From NCBI GenBank assembly GCA_039707655.1, contig CM077676.1, forward strand, positions 429,451,379 through 429,515,378: DNA of 64,000 nucleotides, read 5' to 3'. Position 1 is the first letter of the stretch. Each line of letters starts with the position of its first letter. Of this stretch, positions 19,647-31,702 are shown piece by piece. Below the pieces are notes generated by a model. The model did no database searches and was not told the DNA's origin. It saw only the letters and a list, made by a program, of their open reading frames with translations. The stretch comes from Elymus sibiricus. Lineage: Eukaryota; Streptophyta; Magnoliopsida; Poales; Poaceae. Position numbers and translations under genes: made by a program.

Positions 19647-20507
19647 CTATGACGCATTTTCTATAGCGTCAGTCTTCTTGCTTCTGATTCTGTCTGATTT
19701 CTCCTTCAAGACGATAGTTCGAGGGCTAGCGCCAACTCTATTGCTCTTATCCCTGATGGCCTTCTCCTTCCGTAGATAACCAATCATCTTGCCAGTTACA
19801 GGGTTAGCAACGTCCAAAGTAGCGAGGAAATCCCAAATGTTTGGCGCATGCAGAGAGCCTTGGGCACATGTGCCAACACTCTGGATGCAAAAAACCTCAT
19901 CACCTACATGAACCACATGCTCGATGGACTCATGTGAGTGAGATCCTACAACGTCCAAACCACCACTCTCCTCAAAGCTGAGGGTCGGCATGGGCTCTAG
20001 TGGTGGTGTGGGCGGTAAAGTCGTAGCCGAGATCTCGAGGGAGTTCACCTTCATTTCGCCGATGGACTGAGGCAGAGTCGATTCCCCTCCCAGCTCTAGA
20101 AGCTCGGGCATGATCTGCAATACCGGAGCCATGACCACATGGATGGTCCGATCCTCTGAGGCAAACGACTACGTCCAAGACCTAGCACGAGACGTGAAAT
20201 GTCCAAGAAGCCCCATGCCCCTCTGGCCCACTAAGCCGACATCGGACATAGTGAGAGGGCATTACACATAACCGGTCTTCAACACATGCGGTGTAAAAGC
20301 ATGCCTACCCAGTGCAGTAATAGCTCGCTCCAAAAAGCTCCCAATCTGCAGCATCCAACCTCGCATGGAGTCAACGACATCGCATGGAGGATGGACCACC
20401 TCCTCAAGCTGAAAGGACGCCATACCGAGGACCTCATAGCATAGCAGCTCATCCTGCCCCTCCACAGCGGATACACCGGAGCAAGTTCGGTGGATACACC
20501 GCATCAT
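19647..20507 (-). pseudogene. Decayed ORF of a repeat-associated protein (possibly LINE ORF1-like)
   Basis: Two ORFs in the same minus-strand frame (20507-20262 and 20138-19647) are separated by two stops. The downstream part reads APVLQIMPELLELGG and then a Pro-rich stretch, HVVHVGDEVFCIQSVG, DFLATLDVANPVTGKMIGYL and a basic tail with VLKEKSDRIRSKK. I associate the MPELLELxG plus basic-tail layout with repeated grass ORFs linked to LINEs, but I cannot name a domain with certainty. The internal stops argue for a relic. Confidence 0.35.
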
Positions 20508-21639
20508 CGATGAAGTGATCTTTCATAATCTTGGCATATCCATATTTCCTTATGTGCCAAATGTACATATAACTCGACTGAGAACTTGCTCTTGTCTACC
20601 TCACTTCTTCTTCCTCAGTCATTATGACCTAGACCATGTCAAAATCAGCATCATCTCCCTCCTCCAACAGTGACTCATCGAAGAACTCTTGAACAAGCAT
20701 GATTTTCTATTATTTTTCCCTAATAGATTAGAATACACACATAAAAGGGAAAGAGATGGAAAATGAAGAAAATTTACCATGTGGTTCATCTGTCATATAG
20801 GTCGTAGGTGTGGGGGAGGAGGTCGAGTGACGGCGACTTGGGTGACTCACCGACGTGACGGTCGCAAGGAGAGATGGCGAGTAAGACGTACGATGGCACG
20901 AGAATTAATCACAACCCTAGCCGGTGCTCCTTGGCATAACACTAGAGGTCACAACTGCGTGGCCAGAGAGGCGGCGATGGCGGAGGCGGTGCGGCCGCGA
21001 AGACAGCGCGATGTCGAGCATGGATATCGGCGTCTAGTTCCTGGTGGTCGAGTGACAGTGTAGTGGAGGCAGGGAGATGGTAATGTGCCCGTGGCTGATG
21101 GGGGCGTGAATCGTCGGTGTTATAGGGAAGCACTTTCGACTGCGACGAGCTGCCAGATAGGGCACAGACGGGTTCGGTGAGGGCAAATGGGTGGGGGCGA
21201 ACCACAAGTCCACAACATCCCCAGCTCTTCCGCCTCCTCCACCCATGTCCCCACCCATTTATGGCCACGCCGCTGCCTATCTTTGCCTCCCGAGCTTCCC
21301 CCGCTGCCACCACCCCCCGCCACCGAGCTGGAACTAATGACCGCTGCAGCATCGCCGACACACCTCCCCACCGCCGCGTCTGGCCCCGAACACCTACGCT
21401 GAGGCTTCCGTCCGCTTCCCCTCACCCACATCGCGCCTGCTACCGCCGCCTCCCGAGCCAAGTCGCATCCCCTAGCATTGGCAAGGCCGAGAAATGAACC
21501 ATGTCATCTTTATGTTTTTTTGTGTAATAATATGGAAATATTATTTTTGAGAATATATGGAAATATTGTTGCAATGAGTTAAGTTTATGCAAAAGGAAAA
21601 CTAAATTGGGAGTTAAATTTTAGGTATCAGTTAGGATGC
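20508..21639. other. Unassigned DNA, GC-rich from about 20800 to 21500
   Basis: Overlapping ORFs are present on both strands but none shows a recognisable domain. A 5' flank of the decayed ORF or a captured GC-rich fragment are possible. Confidence 0.3.
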
Positions 21640-21935
21640 AACCTCCAATGATCAGCTGTCTGAACACTGGCCCGGCGCACCTTCTGCTGCACTGCCCGCA
21701 CACGGTCTCTGTTTGGCTACGTAGCTGACTGGGTTGGTGAGCCTGCTCTGCTAACTGCAGCGTCTCTCTTCCAGATTGGCGGCACGATACCTCATGTAAG
21801 ATCAGCAATCATCAACATGTCGTTGCCATCTATTGCTTCTGGAACCTTTGCAAGAACGCAACAGGCGAGTCTTTGACAGAGACTGATCTCTTCGGTTTGA
21901 TCAAGTAGGATCTTCTGCTCGCCCGCTACTCCGCT
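21640..21935 (+). pseudogene. LINE reverse-transcriptase C-terminal fragment
   Basis: Frame-shifted translation gives HLLLHCPHTVSVW, the zinc-binding RVT region where Cys and His surround a Trp, and later LQERNRRVFD, which resembles the WKERNRRVF block near the end of plant LINE ORF2. Several shifts and stops are present. Confidence 0.4.
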
Positions 21936-22674
21936 TCTTGGTTAACTAGAGGAGAAAACAAGCCAGAGCTGGAATAGTTTCTTTCTTAGTTCTTAGTTTT
22001 TCGGGTCCCCATGCACCCTAAGCCTGACCTATGCCAAAAAAAAACAATTGCCTCTTCTGCTCTGAAATGCAACTGGAGTACCGCTGCTGTTTCTCAAAAA
22101 AAAAAAGGGAAAAAAGACACGTCATTTTTACATTCCCAAATCATAGAAAATTGTGAGCATAGTGATAGCTTGCCCCGAAACATGTGATACATTACTTGTG
22201 GTGGAGAAATATTAAAAGTGATGTGGATTGACTGTAGCGAAAACGAGCAAATGACAATTATACATGAACAAAGGTCACATTACACTAGAAGCTGGCCCAG
22301 AAAATACAATAGAAAATACAATATCAAGTCTAAAAGAAACGATGTGTAGTGTAGGGTTTTTTTTAGAGGAAAATGTGTGCAGGTTCAAACAATGTGCAGT
22401 GACTAAAACTTTCCGAGGGATGAAAAATATTGCTTTTACAAATCGACAAATTCATGGATACATACTGAAGATCAGCTTTACTGGACCATCGCTGAATATG
22501 CTGGTTGATCATGTGGCCTGTCCGTAACAGTATTGACATGCTTGAGCTGCAGACAAGGAATGAAAATGTTGTCAGTAAGGAAGCGAAGTAAGGCAATATT
22601 AATGTAGAAGGAATCATAATTGGGACGAGGAAGCAATGTATTACGAGCAGCATGCTTCACACGTTTCTCTTTTA
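21936..22674. other. Intergenic DNA 3' of NLR-1
   Basis: This probably includes the NLR-1 3' UTR next to 22675. No separate gene is seen. Confidence 0.4.
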
Positions 22675-25600
22675 TTAGTTGTTCACTTTCTCGGCGGTGC
22701 TCTTCCTCGCTTCATCCATCGTCACTTTTTCTTCAGAATAATTATGTTTGGCTAACTTCAGTGTGGGGTTGTTGAGGTGCCTAGATAAATCTCTTTCCAT
22801 AGCACGCTCCACTGAGTCCACTTCCGAGACGCTAGCACCGTCGCAGATGATCTTTGCATGGACTTGCTTTAGAGAGGAGAGGTTCCGGAGACCAAAATGA
22901 AAACCTCCCTGCACCTGCAGGGGTAACAGTTTGAAGGAGAGATGAAGCTTCCGGAGCTTTGGCATAGCGCCTACTAAGAAGTCAATCTCGGGAGCGCCAT
23001 CTCGGCACTCGAGCCAGAACACCTCGAGACATGCGAATCCTTTTCTGATGACGAGGCGTTTCTCTTTGACGGACAGCTTGAGAATGATTAGAGCTGGCAA
23101 GTGTGCGATGATGGAGAGATCCTCCTCTTTATCAAGATTGATGGCGATCTCCAGGTTGGTGAGGTTGAGGCATGACGCCAGGTGCTTGGGAATTACGGGG
23201 AAATAGTAGTTCACACTTTTCACCACTAATTTCTGGAGCAGGCACGGAGGGACCCAAGAGTCGGCCAAGAAATTCAGGGAACATTTTCCATCGGAGCGAA
23301 GATATAAATGCTCAAGTTTAGAGTGCTCTGCAACTTTGTTGAGGGAGGAGACGAAGTCACTCCTGGAGGTTTGGACATCACCTTGTAGCTCATCACTGAA
23401 ACACCATTTCACCCCGAGAACCTTGAGCTGCCTGCTTTTCACCAGCGCCCCCACAAGGTTCAGCAAACGGCGACTATTCACAATTATCATCGACAATTCC
23501 TGCAGATCTTGCATCTTTTCTATCCCATCCGGTATGTCATCCAGAACTTTGGCAAACAGACGGGCAATTTTCTGTAGCCGGGCTATAGATGTAGGCAGTT
23601 TCTTTACCTTGGTTGCTCTTACATCTAGGGTCTCCAGGAGCCGTAGTTCTCCTATTGATTCTGGGAGCTCTGTAACATTGTCCCCTCCAAGCCCCAAATA
23701 CCTCAGGTTAAACAGCCTTCCTATGTCCTCCAAGCTTCTGCTTTCCAATCCCTCAGCATCTTCGAGATCTAGCACTCGCAGCAACAGAAAATTTGCAAGA
23801 TGAGGCATCCGATGAGCACAACCAGAAACAGTAAGGGAACGCACTTGAGACAGGTTATTGATGCTGCCCGGGTCCAATGCCAATGTGCCATCTTCTTGTT
23901 TGGCATAGTTAAGAGATAAACGTCGCACGACATCCCGTGGCATTGATATGAGCTCCTCCTCCAATGTGACAAAGTTCTCTTCGCTGGACATTGATACAAC
24001 GAAGTCATGAACTGCATCATGTATTGTACACCCGATTGGGTCATTTTCATCATCATCTGTACCAAAAACTGGCTGTATAAGACTTCTATTGATAAGTTCA
24101 TTGAAATAGCTCCTTCCTGTATCCAATATGCATTCCTCCCCCTTTACAGGGATGAATCCTTCAGCAATCCATCGCCATATCAGACGATCCTTTCTGATGG
24201 TACAATTCTTTGGGAAAACACTCAGGTACAGTAAGCAAGATTTCATCGGCAGAGTCAGATCAGCATAACTCATATGCAATATCTTCTTCATCCCTTTTGA
24301 TGGGTAGTAATGCTCAAGAGTTGACTTGTTGATCATCTCCCATCCACCCGGTTCTGCATGTTTCCCTGCTACAAGGCTGGCTACAACAAGTATGGACCAG
24401 GGCAGGCCGCCACATATTTTTGATACATTGTTATGAACTTCACTGCATTCTTCTTGACATTTTTCTTCTGAGCCAAAAATCCTGCTGTGAAACAATCTGT
24501 TCGAGTCAGATTCCCCAAGAGTTTTCATCACATAGGTCACATCATCGGGATGGTTGGAACATGATTTGGCCACACCATGGAGGCGGCTTGTTGTAATTAT
24601 CCGGCTTCGAGCATCATTCCCAGGTAGAGCGCAGTTGATAGCCTTCCATGCTGATATGCTCCATATGTCATCAAATATGATCAAGTACCTTGCAGACAGA
24701 GACAGACAGATAGAGCAGGTTTATCAAGATACTAAATGCTCCATTGATTTGCGTGTTAGACTTTGACAATGACAGTAGTTGTTAATTACCAGTACTTCAT
24801 TAATTAGATACTTCAATGAGTACCGTGTTAGACTTCTCTTTTAGCGGGGAGTACCGTGTTAGACTTTGACAACGTGTGCTCCATCCAATACATTTCTGCC
24901 TATAGTAGTAAGTGGAAAAAAATAGCGCGCTATAGCGTTCTGTGTATGCCTCGCTAAATAAATAAGTGTACAATGTCTCGCTAATAGCACGCTATAGCGT
25001 GATATAGTACACTAATAGCATATTTTAAGGGTCACGCTATTTTTTTATAGCATGCTTTTTTTTCATGGATAGTAGTACTCTTCCTCCGGTCATTACTCGT
25101 ATATAAGATTTGTTTGAAGTCAAACTTTGTAAACTTTGATCAACTTTATAGAAAAAAAGATTAACACTCACGAAACGAAATCAATATCGTTAGATGCGTC
25201 ATGAATTTAATTTGTATTTTGTATAACTTTATTATTATAAATTATGATATATTCTTTCATATAAAGTGGGGGCTTTCCTTAAGCATTTAAGCTTAATTTG
25301 TTTGTCGTGGAATAGCTTTTCTCTTTGTATGCAAGACGTCCTGCCAATAGTAATATTAAATTTCATACCTTACCAAGTGATTCTTTTACTTTCCGCCAAA
25401 AAAAAAGTGTTTCTTTTACTCACTTCAATTTGTACACATGCAAAAGCAGCCAATTCTTAGCGCATAATTAGTACTCGCCAAGGAAATTCATATACAATCC
25501 TTATGTTTTTGTGCACATATAGAAAAGCCGATTTGTATTTGTATTGTACATGTAAGGGTTTTTATTATTTGCTTTTGTCACCTATATATAGAACTTTTAT

Positions 25601-27345
25601 TTGTATTTGTATTTTTATTTGTAAGGGGGTTGATTATTTGCCTTTGTCACTTGTATATTTTGCACTTGTATTTATGACGGTTTTGATTATCTGTCGTTGT
25701 CACTATATAATGTTTTGGGAGTTTTTGTTTTTTGTTTTTGAGGTAGTTAGGTCATTTTAAACTTGTGAATTCGCACCCTTTTTGTGCCATTGCACTTTTT
25801 GGGGTGCAATTGCATCTATTTTTAGGTGTAGATTCGGCGTTCCCCATGTTTCATTAGATTGAACACTTAGGGCGTGTTCGGATTCTCTTTGGTCCTCAAC
25901 TCTGCTCCCGAAACCGGTGGAGAAAATGCAGAGTGGAGCGGGTTGTGGTTCAATTGTGTAGAGCAGCTATTTCCGGGATCTCATATCTTTAAAATCACGG
26001 TGTTGATAAGATTTACAAAGGAACTGCCACCGCCAAGTGAAAAACGGTTCGAGTGGCCAAGCCCGACTCGCTCGTTTATGTCTCTCCTACAAAGCTCCTG
26101 CCAGATCTACCCGCCGTTGGCACCGCTAGTGTCTCCCCGCCAAGCTTCTCGTGAATCGGGAGCGGAGCTGCCTGTCAAACATGTTTTTCTAGCACTATTT
26201 TTGTACAAGGAGCAGCATTTTGGGTGGAGGAGCGGGAGTCGAGGATTCGGAGGAGCTGGACCATTTCCACTCTTATAGATACTAAACGTGATAAAGTATA
26301 TGCAATGCGTTTATAGTATGCGTGATAAAGTATACTTCTTTTGCAAAAAAGAAAGAAAGATAAAGTATACTTGACGCGGATTCGGGATTTGCTAAAATCT
26401 GGTTTCAAGTCACATAATGAATTTGCAAATTCGAAAACCAAACTAAACTAAAAATAGAATTTCGCAACAAATACATACTACGAACAAGCAACCGGTTTCT
26501 TGAGATATATATATATACCTCTTGTTCGCCAGGAAGCTCCTGAGTTGGGTCATGGCTTCATGCTCATCCAATGTGCTACCGGCTCGCTCCTGCCGGCTGA
26601 CTTGCTGGAGTATGTCCATCAGTACTGTCTTTATAGATGGGCTCCTGCCGACGTAGACGGAAGCTTGGCAATCAAATTTGGTCATCACCGTACTGTAAAC
26701 CTTTTTTGCGAGCGTTGTCTTGCCGATCCCTGCCATCCCGACGATGGATACTACCCTTAGATGCCGCTCCTTGTTCATCAGACGGTCCACGAGCTCACTT
26801 GTGGGGCCGCCGATAGCTACAGGGGAAGCTTCCTCCATGTGGAGCAGCAGAGGATCAATGGTGACGCTGCCAGATCCAAGGTCAACGTCACCGGCATTAA
26901 TGGTGTCCGATGCAGGCATGCCGTCGACGAGATTGTACCTTGTACGCCGCTCGCTCGCTTGGACGAGGCGATCCAGTAGTTGCCGCATCTCCTTGATCAG
27001 TCTCTTGGGCTTGGAGCGAGCCCTGGGGCTCAGGCTCACCCGATCGAAGAAATTCAGCTCGCGCCTGAGCTGATCGTGCCAAAAAAGGTCGATGCAGTCT
27101 TCAGTGTCGTAGGCCACCTCCCTGACCTGCCTCATCCATTCCTTGACCTGCGCGTCTGGCTCATGCACCATCGCGGACACGCGTAGCAGAGCCACCATGT
27201 AGCCGAACTCGTCTTTGAGTGAGATGATCACCTCCTTCCGCTCCCGGCCTTTCAGCTTGGCATGCTCCTCCGTAATTAGCCTGCTCAGCTTGCCAAGGAG
27301 GGGATTTACTACCCCCATGGAAGCGCTCACGATTGCACTCTCCAT
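22675..27345 (-). CDS. NLR-1: CC-NB-LRR disease resistance protein, 946 aa
   Basis: This is an intracellular immune receptor that senses pathogen effectors. Two coding exons: 27345-26519 and 24688-22675, with a GT...AG intron (AAGAG|GTATAT ... CTGCAAG|GTACTT) whose removal joins LANKR to YLIIFDDIW in frame. Domains: N-terminal coiled coil (residues 1-130) with an EDVID-type TEDCIDLF (81-88); NB-ARC with P-loop GMAGIGKTT (203-211), kinase-2 LIIFDDIW (278-285), RNBS-B SRIITTSR, GLPW in place of GLPL (370-373), RNBS-D FPKNCTIRKDRLIWRW, and IHD in place of MHD (498-500); then about 400 residues of leucine-rich repeats and a short charged tail. The length is normal for a CNL and no stop or shift is seen. 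The start is the first ATG of the coiled coil. A divergent partner, NLR-2, starts 6.5 kb away. It could be intact and expressed; function and specificity cannot be read from sequence. Confidence 0.92.
24818..24866 (-). repeat. Micro-insertion CTCTTTTAGCGGG with 18-bp flanking repeats
   Basis: GAGTACCGTGTTAGACTT at 24818-24835 is repeated exactly at 24849-24866, around 13 nt. Confidence 0.55.
24917..25062. mobile_element. MITE remnant rich in GCGCTATAGC words
   Basis: AAATAGCGCGCTATAGCG at the left and GCTATTTTTTTATAGCATGC at the right resemble the MITE at 33155-33345. The copy is decayed and has no clear target duplication. Confidence 0.4.
25076..25265. mobile_element. Half of a Stowaway-type MITE
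   Basis: CTCTTCCTCCGGTCATTACTCG followed by AAGTCAAACTTTGTAAA matches the left half of a common Triticeae Stowaway group. The mirrored right end is missing. Confidence 0.45.
25377..25420 (+). repeat. Micro-insertion TTCCGCC-A9 with 14-bp flanking repeats
   Basis: GTGATTCTTTTACT (25377-25390) and GTGTTTCTTTTACT (25407-25420) flank TTCCGCC plus nine A. This is the opposite orientation to most other micro-insertions in the window. Confidence 0.55.
26324..26372 (+). repeat. Micro-insertion CTTTTGC-A6-GAAAGAAA with 14-bp flanking repeats
   Basis: GATAAAGTATACTT at 26324-26337 is repeated exactly at 26359-26372 around 21 nt of A-rich sequence. Confidence 0.55.
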
Positions 27346-27358
27346 TGCGTGCTCTGGC

Positions 27359-28995
27359 TATACCTAGGCTAGCAGACGGATGGGAGTTGAATGCGGCGCA
27401 AGCTACAAATGTCTTATGGAGTCCATGCAAATGGAGCGGCTAGGCAGGAGGCAATTTCTCGGCAGAAATTAAGGCTGGCTTAGCTGTAAACATCTCGGAG
27501 TCGTCCCAAGGTTCGCCATCACCTCCATTATTTTTTGAGTGGCATAGTACTTAGTTGGCAATTTGATATGCTCCTTTCACAAAATGGCCCTCCTATTTAC
27601 CTACTAATCCAGGTCAAATACATCGATCTCGAATTTCACACCCGTTCCCTTGATGTAGTATAATATTACAACTTTGCACAACGATCCATGTCTTATGCTT
27701 GAATTTTATATAACTACCTAATTCTAACTTTTTTTTCAACGGGTGAATTTCACTTTGGACCACCTATTTGTCAAGAGTTGTCCTATGCACCATATTTTAG
27801 AGATTTGATCACTCACTACTACTACTACTACTACCGAAACCCTCATCATAGATGGTCCATCACAAATGGCTCTACCAAACCCTTCGATGGAAAAGACATC
27901 ATAGATGGGTTATTAACTCGCCGTCGCGAGGTTGTCATGGAGAAAATAGGCCGGCTGTCAATAATCAGTCATAATTGATATCTACCAATTTATTCCGATC
28001 ATGTTCTTATTTATCTTCTCATATGTTCATTTTGCAGTTGGCATGTGTATTTCCTGTGTGCAGTTTCTTGTCCGCGGCTTCAGCCTTCGGTTGCTTGATG
28101 ATCAATGAAGGTGAGAAGAAAGGGAAGGAAATGAGTAACCTATAAAGTGATTAAGAATAGTTCCATAGCAGAACTAAATTTATATTTCTTTTTTAGTGTA
28201 TATTTTGACTTGTACCGATATGAGAAATATCAATGGTATTGTCTTTGCCATGTGTACAAGTGGTTCCATGTCATGATTATGTGAATATGATGTGTGATTG
28301 TTCTTGTTGTACTTATATTATTGTTTCTAGGGGTATGGTGACAATTAAGAAATAATTACACTCATTTCAATCAATTTCACTAGCGGTTCAACCATGTGAG
28401 ATGTAAGTTGTAATTAGTGTTCTAGGTGCCTGCAACAAAAGAGTTGCTTCTCGCCGGCGGATGGAGATGCAGGATCTAGTATGATACTTAGAAGAAGCAA
28501 CGTAACTGTTATCTTTGTTGCATACCGTCACCTTTTTCACTGCAACTACGCTCTCGAGGCTGAGCTCCATGCGTTTGTGGAGGGGATGATGCTAGCTATT
28601 GAACACACGAATCTCCCAGTGGTGGTACAATCAAACTCCTCGACGATGTTATCCACTTTATCTTCTGATGAGGTGTTGAATCGGTCAGCTTATGGGCGTC
28701 TTGCATCAGAAATCCAAAGTCTGATAGTTTGTTTTGCTCAGAGCCCTCCCTTGTATTGCTGAGCTTTTGCAAGTTGAATGTAACTCTATAACTTTGGAAT
28801 AAAACTCTCTGTTGAACACGAAAAAAAAAAACCCTGCTTCTGATGGTTCTTAGACTGTCAGTTTGCCAAAAAAAATATCCACCGGAGTTGGATCTTATCT
28901 CATGCGGTTTACCAATCCGCCTCTGGTGGACCCAAATTTTAGTGACCTATCAAGACTGACTAGTAGGTATATCGTCACATATGAGGGTTTTTAAC
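27359..28995. repeat. Duplicated NLR-1 upstream segment, copy 1 (proximal)
   Basis: Starting a few bases upstream of the NLR-1 ATG, this segment is repeated at 29013-30510. Both carry CGGATGGGAG, GTCTTATGGAGT and AAATGGAGCGG near the start, and CGTCACATATGAGGG at the end. Copy 1 is longer at one point because it contains a LINE fragment (28455-28831) and some nearby sequence. Confidence 0.75.
28455..28831 (+). pseudogene. LINE 3' end with RNase H-like domain
   Basis: Translation gives HCNYALEAELHAFVEGMML and later VVVQSNSSTML, matching the RNase H-like (RVT_3) domain at the C terminus of plant LINE ORF2. There the blocks are A-E-x-x-A and hxxxSD; here Asn replaces the Asp. A 3' UTR and a poly(A) run (about 28820-28831) follow. 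It is 5'-truncated and lies only in copy 1 of the duplication. Confidence 0.7.
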
Positions 28996-29012
28996 TGCCA
29001 GAATGGCATGTT

Positions 29013-30510
29013 CTATACTAGCCTTTGCCTTGGCGGATGGGAGATGAATGGAGCAGAAGCTAAATAGTAGGTCTTATGGAGTTCGTACAAATGGAGCGGC
29101 CAGGCAGGAGGAAATTTCTCACCTAAAATTAAGCCTGGCTTAGCTGTAAACATCTTAGAGTCGTCCTAAGGATCGCTATCACCTCCATTATTATTTGAGT
29201 GACATAGTACTAGTTGGCAATTTGATATATGCATTTTTACAAAATGGCCCTCTCTTTACCTACTAATCCAGGTCAAATACATCGAGCTCAAATTTCACAC
29301 CTGTTCCCTTGATGTAGTATAATATTACATCTTTGTAGAATGATCCATGTCTTATGTTTGAATTTTATATATAACTATCTAATCTTAAATTTTTTGGACG
29401 GCTGAGTTTCACTTTGGGCCACCTATTTGGCAAGGGTTGTCTTATGCACCATATTTTAGAAAATTGACCACTCACTACTGAAACCTTCATCACTGATGGT
29501 CCAGCACAAATGGCTCTACCAAACCCATCTACGGAGAGGACATCCTTGATGGGTCGACTCGCCGTCGAGGCTGACATGGAGGATGTAGGCCCTCTGAGAT
29601 TGACCGGTCACAAACGGTATCTAGCTATTTATTCTGATCATGTTCTTATTTATCTTCTCATATGTTCATTTTCGTAGCTAGCATGTGTGCCTAGTGTGCT
29701 CAGTTTCATGTCCATGGCTTCAGGCTTGAGTCACTACGATGTTCAATGAAGGCGAGAAGAAAGATAAGGAAATGGCGTAACCTATAATGCGAGAATAGTT
29801 TCATAGTAGATCAAAAGTTGTATTTCTCAACACTACTTAACAAGAACATAAGGTTTCATCTTTCACTTTCTTCCCACCACCCGTTCATCCAATCTCCCAC
29901 CCTTCATCGATTTTTTCGTAACTAAATAAATAGAAATAAATTCCCTATTCGTAGACAAATAATATCAATTAGTCTGTCATCTTTGGGAACCCAGTAAAGC
30001 AGATCAATTGCGGGCACATACCTATTTTGCCAGTTTAATAAATGATAAAAAAATGTGCGCTTTATATAACTAAAACATAAGTTTATTTATCCATTTATTT
30101 GCATTAAGATTTATCCAGTATGATCGCCTTATTGTGTTAATAAATATTTGCCCCCCCCCCCCCCCCCCCCCCCTACAACGCACGGGCACATACCTGGTTT
30201 AACATTTTCAATGTACAGGACGACTTGCACTGATATGTGAAACATCAATGATATTGCCTTTGCCATGTGTGCAAGTGGTTCTATGTCAGAGGATGATATG
30301 AACATGATGTGTAATTGTTCTAATTGTATTTATATTAGTGTTTCTAGGGAGTATGGTGACAGGTGGCTGCAAAAAAAAAAAAAAAAACTCTGCCGGAGAT
30401 TATCTCAGGCGGCTTACCAATCCGCCTTTGGTGAACTCATATTTTAGTGACTTATATCAAGACTAACTGATAGACTGGCGATAGTAAAACCGTCACATAT
30501 GAGGGCAGAT
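29013..30510. repeat. Duplicated NLR-1 upstream segment, copy 2 (distal)
   Basis: This is the direct repeat of 27359-28995 without the LINE fragment. It contains a run of 23 C (30151-30173) and a poly(A) run near 30370. The copies differ at many sites, so the duplication is old. Confidence 0.75.
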
Positions 30511-31009
30511 ACTACAGTTTGCCTTTACCAAGTAAATCTAACAATTTAAACAACATAGGTAAGCTGTGCAAAATACCGAGCTACTTTATAATGTGAACAT
30601 ACACCTTAAACTGCGCCATTTCTAGTAAAAATGTGTAAAACTTGGAGTATTGAAAATAGGTAGGTTTGTGGAAACTAACGAATTGAAGAAGAGTATGGGT
30701 TTGTTTGATTTATACCCAAAATTTCACTATATATGATTTATACCCAAAATTGCCCAATATGTCAACGAGTTGGGCAGTCAAATTTTTGGTTCAGCTTTTT
30801 GATTGCCAATGAATCAGCTATCCTTGGCTAAAATATAAAATAGAGTTAGGGAATAAGTGTTGGCATGCCAAAACGTTGGTCCCCATCCAAACAAAAACTA
30901 ATATTTGGTCATGGCCAGAAAAAATATTGATAGGGACGGGCACAAACTACTACTTTGAACTGCTGGTGACAATCATTGAAGTGAGAGTGTGACCATTTAT
31001 AACATAACC
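30511..31009. other. Intergenic DNA between the two NLR genes
   Basis: From 30692 to about 30900 the sequence starts GGGTTTGTTTGATTTATACCC and ends with CCATCCAAACAAAAACT. These ends are weakly inverted and could be an old MITE. No gene is seen. Confidence 0.35.
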
Positions 31010-31376
31010 TCCTACATCGAGATAAATTTACCCTCGGTCCCCCAAAACTCTTCACTGGACTCAAGAATACTTACAGTCACAAAGCTCACATCAGCGAATA
31101 GAGACGGTCACTGCGTACGCTTGGGCTACGTATTCCGCCGACGTGACATATGCTTTGACTAATTGACCGACAACGTGGCAAAATCGAGGGTGTTTTCGCA
31201 AACATGACATCAGCCCAACCCTGACATTTTGCACAAATCTCCCCATGCCTATCCATCCCTTATTGGGCTATGAAGCTACCGACGGAGGTCGGCACCGCCC
31301 CAACAAGCGGCTAGGGCGTCCCCAGTGATTTGGTGTTCATGGCAATAGGCGGCAGAGCCACGCGTAGCTATGGTGG

Positions 31377-31700
31377 ATGAGGTCAGAGGCGGCTAATGGT
31401 GAGGTGGTGCACATCAACGCGGAAGTTCGGCCAGGATGTCATGGCGCACTAGCAGGGACGCGGTGGCCGGCTGGACGACGGGCCCCGGGCGGCTGGGAGG
31501 TGAATGTGGTGCCGTGGGCGCACGGCAAGAGGTCGCTAGGCGTCGGGTATTGTGTCGACGTGCTCACCTCGGTGGCACCGCTCGACCTCAGTGGCAATGA
31601 CATCGAGAGGACTGTGCCGTTGGGCCACACCACACTACGGGGGCTTCAGGTGCTTGACCTGCATGGCAATAGGACTCCTTCCACCGCATCCTCCACCTCT
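31377..31700 (+). pseudogene. Captured LRR-encoding fragment inside the MULE
   Basis: The frame contains APLDLSGNDIERTVPLG and LRGLQVLDLHGNR, two plant-type leucine-rich repeat units (LxxLDLSxNxIxGxVPxxL) like those of LRR receptor proteins. There is no start, signal peptide or kinase. The fragment is short and degenerate. Confidence 0.5.
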
Positions 31701-31702
31701 CC

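Larger units (their letters stand above)
24689..26518 (-). other. Intron of NLR-1 (1830 bp)
   Basis: Phase 2, located between the P-loop and kinase-2 motifs. The donor sits directly beside a (TA)n run at 26505-26517. The intron holds three micro-insertions, a GCGCTATAGC-type MITE remnant, half of a Stowaway element and, near 25871, a GGGCGTGTTCGG Tourist-like end. Confidence 0.85.
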
